A stretch of DNA of 9,854 nt from Cyclobacteriaceae bacterium. Its GTDB lineage: Bacteria > Bacteroidota > Bacteroidia > Cytophagales > Cyclobacteriaceae. Both the position numbers and the translations under genes were made by a program. Of the stretch, positions 4,931 through 9,854 are shown one piece after another. The stretch lies in assembly GCA_025363495.1 (NCBI GenBank), contig JANYDR010000411.1, positions 1-9,854 of the forward strand, read 5' to 3'. Each line of letters opens with the position of its first letter. The first letter of the stretch is position 1. The notes below the pieces were generated by a model, which saw only the letters and a list, made by a program, of their open reading frames with translations, was not told where the DNA came from and made no database searches.

Positions 4931-7924
4931 ATGCACTTGTTCCGCGGTGGAGTTCTCATTATTCTCTGCTTTGTATATGGTCAATTACTCGCACAGGAGT
5001 CTGTTACTCAGGAGACAAATGCTCCGAGCGTAAAGTGGTATCAGATCAATACTCCCAATTTCAGAATTCTGTATCCAAAAGGATTTGAAGACCAGGCACA
5101 ACGGGTAGCCAATAACTTCGAGACAATCCGTGAACCGGAAGCAAGAACGATGGGTGTGCTTCCTAAGAAGATTTCGGTCATTCTACAAAACAATTCATCA
5201 CTTTCCAATGCCTTCGTAACACTCGCTCCCCGGCGTTCTGAGTTTTACACTATGCCGGCGCAGAATTATAATTTTTCCGGTACTAACGACTGGCTGAATC
5301 TGCTTTCATCACATGAGTACAGGCACGTTGTTCAATTTCAAAGAAGTATCACGGGTTTCAACAAACTTTTCTATTACGTCTTTGGTCAGCAGGCTGTAGC
5401 CGGATTCGCCTTTGCTGCCGCTCCTCAATGGTTCTGGGAAGGTGATGCTGTCGCGACAGAAACTGCATTTACACCCAGTGGACGGGGCAGGATACCAAAC
5501 TTTGATCTTGTCTTCAGAACGAACATCATGGAAGGCCGTACTTTTAATTACCACAAGCAATACCTGCGATCTTACAAGCATAATATTCCCAATCATTATG
5601 TCCTGGGTTATAACATGGTATCGTATCTGCGCAAGAAAACTGGCGATCCATTAATTTGGGAAAGGATCGTTGGTCGTTCATGGAGTGTGCCGTTTATTCC
5701 ATTTGCTTTTTCCAACGCTATAAAAAAGGAGACAGGCTTGTATGTTAAAGACCTTTATAAAGAAATGGCGCAGGAAAGGAAAAAGGATTATGAAGAGGCA
5801 CTTAAGAGTGTTGATCTTACTTCTTTTGAGACGATTACGAAGAGAAGTTCAGATGCTTACACTGATTATTCTTTTCCGCAGCCGTTGGATGATGGAACGA
5901 TCGTAGTAACGAAGTCAGGTATCGGTGATATCGAGACGTTGACCATACTTTCAAAAGAAGGAATTGAAGGTAAGAAATATGTTCAGGGTATAATCAATGA
6001 TGCAGGGATGCTTTCCGCATCGAATCAACGGGTGGTTTGGAACGAGTTTCGGTACGATCCACGATGGACGGTAAGAAACTATTCTGTAATAAAGGGATAT
6101 GATTTTGGAAGTAAGACCACAAGAGTAATAGCAAAACATTCAAGATATTCCGCTGCCTCACTTTCTCCTGATGGTTATCAGGTAGTAACAGTTGAGACAT
6201 CCACAGACTATAAAATCAAATTGGTAATACTGGATTATTTCTCTGGAAAAGTAGTGAAAGAGTTCTCTAATCCAGACAATGATCTACTTGCGATGCCACG
6301 CTGGACATCGGATGGAAAAGCAATTCTTGTATTAAAAACGAATTCCAAAGGGAAGACGATCTCTAAAATTGAGGTTGCGAGTGAGGTTTCCACCGACCTT
6401 ATTCCTTTCTCCCAGGAAAATGTTGGTTACCCGGTTTCTTATCAGAACTTTGTTCTTTTCAATTCTCCTGTAAGCGGAATTGATAATATTTTCGCTGTCA
6501 ACCTCGATACTCAGGAAAGGTTTCAGGTCACGTCCAGCAAGTACGGAGCTTATAACCCCGCCGTTTCCAAAGATGGAAAAACTCTTTACTACAACGACCA
6601 ATCCCGTGATGGACTTGATGTAGTAAAAGCTCCGTTCAATCCCCAGGCATGGAAGAAAACAGAAGTTGTTTCTCCAACGAATTTATCTTTTCAACATCTG
6701 GTTGATCAGGAGGGGCATTCGGATCTTCTAAGTACAGTATCTAAAACTAATTTTAACACCAAACGCTATCGTCGCGCTTCAGGAATGATCAATCCTCACA
6801 GTTGGGGTCCTTACTTTTTAAATACATTGACAAATGTGAGGTTGGGAGTTGCTTCTCAGGATATTCTCAGCACTACTACTATCGATGCAGGATATGTTTA
6901 TGATATAAATGAAAGAACAGGTTCCTGGAGAGCAGGACTAAGCTACCAGGGACAATTTCCAGTCCTCGATGTGTCAGTTTCTCAGTCGAATCGCTCAGTA
7001 GATGAAGGAAATTTGCAGACGGTGGTAATCAATGGAGCAAGTAACACATTGCTTACCCGCGATCTTAAATTTACATGGGATGAACAAAATGTGGAAGGAG
7101 GCCTGAGAATTCCTTTGCTTACCACGAGCTCCAAATACTATGGGAATTTTGAAATCGGAAATGCTATTGGATTAACGCACGTTGTGAATTTCAGGAGTTC
7201 GTTAAACAGTGGGCGTATTATACCAGCAATTATAAAGAATGACACTATTCAGGCTGCTTACTCTTATTTCAATTATCAGAGTGATGGAAATCTGGTATAC
7301 AATCGCTTCTCAATGTCAGGTTCAAGATTACTAAAGCAAAGTCGCCGCGATATAAATAGTAAATGGGGACAAACATTTTACCTGAGCGCATACAACACAC
7401 CGTTTGGTGGTGACTTCTCGGGCACTCAGTTTTCTTATTATTCCACTCTCTATTTCCCCGGACTTTTTAAGCATCATTCTTTCTGGGGATACTGGGGTTA
7501 TCAGTACAACGCGATCAATCAATTAACAAGAGATGCATCTAAAAAAGGTGTTGCAGATAATATGGAATACCAATTCAGAAATCAAATACCCTTACCGCGT
7601 GGTCAATCGATTGGAAGATATCAAAATTTCTACAGCATGTCGGCAAATTATACCCTTCCATTATGGTATCCAGATATTGCAATTGGCCCATTGCTGAATC
7701 TGCAACGTCTTCGTGCAAATGTGTTTTTTGATTATGGCTATGGCAAAACCGTATTTACAAACGTTGCCTCAACCCAGGCTTATACAACGTTGGGCGGGGA
7801 ATTGAAAATGGATATAAATGTATTTCGGTTTTTGCCCCAGTTTAATGTCGGGGTTCGCTATAGCTATGGCCTCACGCCATCCGTTACCAAATTTGAAATC
7901 CTGATCGGAGCCTTCAATTTTTAG
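4931..7924 (+). CDS. Outer-membrane protein: HEYRH metallopeptidase domain + TolB-like propeller + beta-barrel
   Basis: This 997-residue exported protein has three parts. After a signal peptide (1-22, ending LLAQ), residues ~35-290 resemble the gluzincin/peptidase-MA fold: H128-E129-Y130-R131-H132 is an HExxH zinc site with its catalytic Glu intact, and WFWEGDAVATE supplies the probable third ligand Glu170, with Glu177 nearby. Residues ~300-600 carry PD40/TolB-type propeller blades, with SLSPDG at 411-415, WTSDG at 458-462 and SKDGK at 546-550. From ~621 to the C-terminus alternating strands form an outer-membrane barrel, with an Omp85-like end (FFDYGYGKTVF, GGELKMDINVF) and a terminal Phe. 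The peptidase and propeller parts would therefore be membrane-anchored; which side they face is not evident. It stands alone: a terminator precedes it and a promoter follows. No clear promoter or ribosome binding site decides the start, but no other Met lies before residue 74. Substrate is unknown. The domain calls are from motifs, not alignments. Confidence 0.85.
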   Translation: MHLFRGGVLIILCFVYGQLLAQESVTQETNAPSVKWYQINTPNFRILYPKGFEDQAQRVANNFETIREPEARTMGVLPKKISVILQNNSSLSNAFVTLAPRRSEFYTMPAQNYNFSGTNDWLNLLSSHEYRHVVQFQRSITGFNKLFYYVFGQQAVAGFAFAAAPQWFWEGDAVATETAFTPSGRGRIPNFDLVFRTNIMEGRTFNYHKQYLRSYKHNIPNHYVLGYNMVSYLRKKTGDPLIWERIVGRSWSVPFIPFAFSNAIKKETGLYVKDLYKEMAQERKKDYEEALKSVDLTSFETITKRSSDAYTDYSFPQPLDDGTIVVTKSGIGDIETLTILSKEGIEGKKYVQGIINDAGMLSASNQRVVWNEFRYDPRWTVRNYSVIKGYDFGSKTTRVIAKHSRYSAASLSPDGYQVVTVETSTDYKIKLVILDYFSGKVVKEFSNPDNDLLAMPRWTSDGKAILVLKTNSKGKTISKIEVASEVSTDLIPFSQENVGYPVSYQNFVLFNSPVSGIDNIFAVNLDTQERFQVTSSKYGAYNPAVSKDGKTLYYNDQSRDGLDVVKAPFNPQAWKKTEVVSPTNLSFQHLVDQEGHSDLLSTVSKTNFNTKRYRRASGMINPHSWGPYFLNTLTNVRLGVASQDILSTTTIDAGYVYDINERTGSWRAGLSYQGQFPVLDVSVSQSNRSVDEGNLQTVVINGASNTLLTRDLKFTWDEQNVEGGLRIPLLTTSSKYYGNFEIGNAIGLTHVVNFRSSLNSGRIIPAIIKNDTIQAAYSYFNYQSDGNLVYNRFSMSGSRLLKQSRRDINSKWGQTFYLSAYNTPFGGDFSGTQFSYYSTLYFPGLFKHHSFWGYWGYQYNAINQLTRDASKKGVADNMEYQFRNQIPLPRGQSIGRYQNFYSMSANYTLPLWYPDIAIGPLLNLQRLRANVFFDYGYGKTVFTNVASTQAYTTLGGELKMDINVFRFLPQFNVGVRYSYGLTPSVTKFEILIGAFNF

Positions 7925-7949
7925 ATTTCCGGAAAGTGATTAAAGGCGC

Positions 7950-7979
7950 TTGAAAATCGCCCCGATACGCCTATTTTTG
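7950..7979 (+). promoter_or_regulatory. Consensus Bacteroidota promoter of the E2-hslV operon
   Basis: TTG at 7950-7952, a 19-base spacer, then TATTTTTG at 7972-7979, an exact match to TAnnTTTG. Transcription would begin a few bases later, leaving a short leader of about 15-20 bases before the ATG at 8005. The leader is AT-rich (CTAATTTTAATCAGC) with no Shine-Dalgarno sequence, as is usual in this phylum. A weak GGCG/CGCC hairpin overlaps the same region. Confidence 0.7.
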
Positions 7980-8004
7980 AAGTCTATATCTAATTTTAAT
8001 CAGC

Positions 8005-9651
8005 ATGGCAGAAATAGTTAGGATGCCTAAGATGAGCGATACGATGACCGAAGGGGTAATCGCGAAGTGGCACAAGAAAATAGGGGATACCGTAAAGTCG
8101 GGTGAGCTGATGGCGGAAATTGAGACCGACAAAGCGACGATGGACTACGAGTCTTTTAACAGCGGCGTTGTGCTTTATCTGGGTGCAAAGGAAGGTCAGC
8201 CCGTTCAGATCAATGGAGTGCTCGCAATTGTTGGAAAGCAGGGAGAAGATTATTCAGCATTGTTAGCCGGGGCTGGTACCCAGACGGCTGCTGCTGGCGG
8301 AAAAAGTGAGACATCAAAAAAATCAGAGCCAGAGCCCGCGGTCGCTGTGGCAACTGCCCCGGCCGAAACAATTGATACTTCGGCAATCAAAGCGGAGATT
8401 GTATTGATGCCAAAGATGAGTGATACCATGGCAGAAGGTGTTATCGCTGCCTGGCACAAGAAAGTAGGAGATGCTGTTAAATCAGGTGAGCTGTTGGCGG
8501 AGATTGAGACCGACAAAGCAACCATGGAGTATGAATCATATAATACTGGTACTCTGCTGTATATCGGTGCCAAAGAAAAAGAACCGGTAGCTGTTAATGG
8601 AGTATTGGCAATCATTGGCGAAGCGAATGCCGATTGGCAGACATTGTTGAAAGCCCATCAGGCGAAAGGCACTGGAGCTAAGAATGGAGTCGCGGTGGCC
8701 GCAACGACTACAACATCACCAACCCCGGCAACTGCTGTCGAGTCTACAACTGAATCTCACAGCAATGGACGTGTCAAAGCCTCCCCTTTGGCAAAGAAAG
8801 TGGCCAAAGATCTTGGATATGATATTTCAAAAGTAGCAGGCTCTGGCGAACAAGGTCGTATTACTAAAAAGGATATTGAAAACTTTAAACCTTCGGTAGC
8901 TCCTGCATCTACATCAGCTGATAAAGGAAAAGCATCAGCGCCAATTGTTTTGCCGTCGGTAGTAGGAGTAGAGAGCTTTGAAGATGTGCCTGTATCGCAG
9001 ATGCGCAAGACAATCGCGCGGAGACTTTCGGAAAGTAAGTTCACTGCCCCTCATTTCTATCTTACCATGGAGATTAACATGGACAAGGCAGTGGAGGCTA
9101 GGAAGAGCATCAATGAAATTGCACCGGTAAAAATTTCATTTAACGATATGGTCATCAAAGCGGTGGCTGCCGCCCTTCGCCAGCATCCGGATGTTAACGT
9201 AAGCTGGCTCGGTGATAAGATGAGAAAGAATCATCATATCCATATTGGTGTAGCGGTTGCTGTTCAGGATGGATTGCTGGTACCCGTAATTCGTTTTGCT
9301 GACAACAAGTCGCTGTCGCATATCGCTGTAGAAGTAAAAGATCTTGCAAAGAAAGCTCACGATAAGAAACTGCAGCCATCCGATTGGGAGGGAAGCACTT
9401 TCACTATTTCCAATCTGGGCATGTTTGGTATTGATGAGTTTACCGCCATTATCAATCCACCCGATGCATGTATACTTGCCATCGGTGGGATTAAAGAGAC
9501 GGCTGTTGTTAAGAACGGCCAGCTTGTACCAGGCAATGTGATGAAAGTCACAATGTCGTGTGATCATCGCGCTGTAGATGGAGCAGTGGGTTCTGCGTTC
9601 CTTAAAACCCTAAAGGGCTTACTGGAAGATCCGGTCAGAATACTTATTTAA
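8005..9651 (+). CDS. pdhC: Pyruvate dehydrogenase E2, dihydrolipoamide acetyltransferase, two lipoyl domains
   Basis: This 548-residue protein is the core of the pyruvate dehydrogenase complex: it moves the acetyl group from E1 on a swinging lipoyl arm to coenzyme A. Lipoyl domain 1 covers residues 2-87 with the lipoylated lysine K43 in ETDKATMDYES; lipoyl domain 2 covers 130-215 with K171 in ETDKATMEYES. The peripheral-subunit-binding domain lies at about 256-293 (VKASPLAKKVAKDLGYD...GRITKKDIENF). The catalytic domain runs from ~325 to the end with TISNLGMFG and the active-site DHRAVDG, catalytic His521 and Asp525. Ala/Pro/Thr-rich flexible linkers separate the domains (88-129, 216-254, 294-324). 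The MPKMSDTM and ETDKATM motifs favour pyruvate over 2-oxoglutarate as substrate. All key residues are present and the length suits a two-lipoyl E2. E1 and E3 genes are not in the window; a consensus promoter lies upstream and hslV follows after 11 bases. Confidence 0.96.
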   Translation: MAEIVRMPKMSDTMTEGVIAKWHKKIGDTVKSGELMAEIETDKATMDYESFNSGVVLYLGAKEGQPVQINGVLAIVGKQGEDYSALLAGAGTQTAAAGGKSETSKKSEPEPAVAVATAPAETIDTSAIKAEIVLMPKMSDTMAEGVIAAWHKKVGDAVKSGELLAEIETDKATMEYESYNTGTLLYIGAKEKEPVAVNGVLAIIGEANADWQTLLKAHQAKGTGAKNGVAVAATTTTSPTPATAVESTTESHSNGRVKASPLAKKVAKDLGYDISKVAGSGEQGRITKKDIENFKPSVAPASTSADKGKASAPIVLPSVVGVESFEDVPVSQMRKTIARRLSESKFTAPHFYLTMEINMDKAVEARKSINEIAPVKISFNDMVIKAVAAALRQHPDVNVSWLGDKMRKNHHIHIGVAVAVQDGLLVPVIRFADNKSLSHIAVEVKDLAKKAHDKKLQPSDWEGSTFTISNLGMFGIDEFTAIINPPDACILAIGGIKETAVVKNGQLVPGNVMKVTMSCDHRAVDGAVGSAFLKTLKGLLEDPVRILI

Positions 9652-9662
9652 TCAGAAAGAAT

Positions 9663-9854
9663 TTGAATCAAGAGTCTAATACAATTCACGCTACCACCAT
9701 ACTGGCCGTTCAGCATAATGGTCAGATTGCGATAGGAGGTGATGGTCAGGCTACGCTTGGCAATACCATAGCAAAGAGTAATGTCAAAAAGATCAGAAAG
9801 CTACAGGATGGTAAGATTCTGGTGGGATTTGCTGGTTCTACAGCTGATGCTTTC
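9663..9854 (+). CDS. hslV: ATP-dependent protease subunit HslV (ClpQ), 5' part, probable TTG start
   Basis: The frame encodes TTILAVQHNGQIAIGGDGQ...NVKKIRKL...GKILVGFAGSTADAF, the N-terminus of HslV, the proteolytic ring of the HslUV cytosolic protease. Counting from the catalytic threonine (Thr1, codon 9693-9695), Asp17 of GGDGQ and Lys33 of VKKIRK sit at the positions required for the Thr-protease site. No ATG exists in frame between the upstream stop at 9603-9605 and Thr1. The best start is TTG at 9663, with purine-rich AGAAAGA at 9654-9660 just before it; ATT at 9684 is less likely. A TTG start gives a ten-residue leader MNQESNTIHA ahead of Thr1, which would have to be removed, as in ClpQ-type homologues with short propeptides (the IHATTI junction resembles the FHATTI of Bacillus ClpQ). 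The gene starts 11 bases after the E2 stop, so co-transcription is likely. The remainder lies beyond the window. Confidence 0.9.
   Translation, partial: MNQESNTIHATTILAVQHNGQIAIGGDGQATLGNTIAKSNVKKIRKLQDGKILVGFAGSTADAF

Noticed and set aside
7944..7979. Possible rho-independent terminator after the metallopeptidase gene (AGGCG ... CGCCT then TTTTT)
   Set aside because: The stem has only four to five pairs with a long loop or an alternative pairing, and the T run is better explained as part of the consensus -7 element TATTTTTG.
8250..8615. Long open frame on the minus strand, 121 codons, inside the E2 gene
   Set aside because: It lies entirely antisense to the lipoyl-domain region; the openness follows from the codon bias of the sense strand, and the product has no recognisable motif.
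9136..9567. Open frame on the minus strand, 143 codons, antisense to the E2 catalytic domain
   Set aside because: The sense strand carries highly conserved catalytic motifs (TISNLGMFG, DHRAVDG); the antisense product shows no family resemblance and no upstream signals.
1..9854. A novel defence, secretion or mobile gene system spanning the window
   Set aside because: No transposase, integrase, nuclease, toxin-antitoxin or phage genes are visible. Base composition and codon use look even across the window, and the genes belong to envelope and housekeeping families.

Overview
This window looks like chromosomal DNA of a Bacteroidota bacterium, probably from the Cytophagales side of the phylum. 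The evidence is a TonB-dependent receptor with an N-terminal carboxypeptidase-regulatory-like domain paired with a DUF4249-type lipoprotein, several short signal peptides ending in 'AQ', outer-membrane barrels ending in Phe, an absence of strong Shine-Dalgarno sites, and at least one clean Bacteroidota-type promoter (TTG-N19-TAnnTTTG). Lineage below phylum is inference. No mobile element, CRISPR array, rRNA or tRNA was seen.

Layout. (1) 1-232, minus strand: the 5' part of an unidentified secreted protein. (2) 233-326: a divergent intergenic region with a perfect 16-bp palindrome. (3) 327-1232: a bestrophin-family channel whose last codons and stop lie inside a 7-bp tandem repeat, which also forms a terminator-like hairpin. 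A second 7-bp array follows in the same register up to about 1301. (4) 1320-1445, minus strand: a 41-codon frame for a small single-pass membrane protein, convergent with the bestrophin gene. (5) 1532-4826: a two-gene operon, a TonB-dependent receptor plus an outer-membrane lipoprotein of the DUF4249 type, with a one-base gap and a rho-independent terminator at the end. (6) 4931-7924: a 997-residue exported protein with a zinc-metallopeptidase-like HEYRH domain, a TolB/PD40-like propeller and a C-terminal outer-membrane barrel. (7) 8005-9651: the dihydrolipoamide acetyltransferase (E2) of pyruvate dehydrogenase, with two lipoyl domains, behind a consensus promoter. (8) 9663-end: the start of hslV, 11 bases behind E2, with no ATG available and a probable TTG start.

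How they fit together. The centre of the window is an envelope block: receptor plus lipoprotein, probably for uptake of an unknown ligand, and a large outer-membrane metallopeptidase-like protein that may be functionally separate because a terminator lies between them. The right end is housekeeping: central carbon metabolism (E2) apparently co-transcribed with the protease subunit HslV. I did not find an obvious new defence or mobile system. The observations most worth a second look are the double heptanucleotide array that enters the bestrophin gene, the small membrane protein, the three-part outer-membrane peptidase, and the ATG-less hslV with a likely short propeptide.
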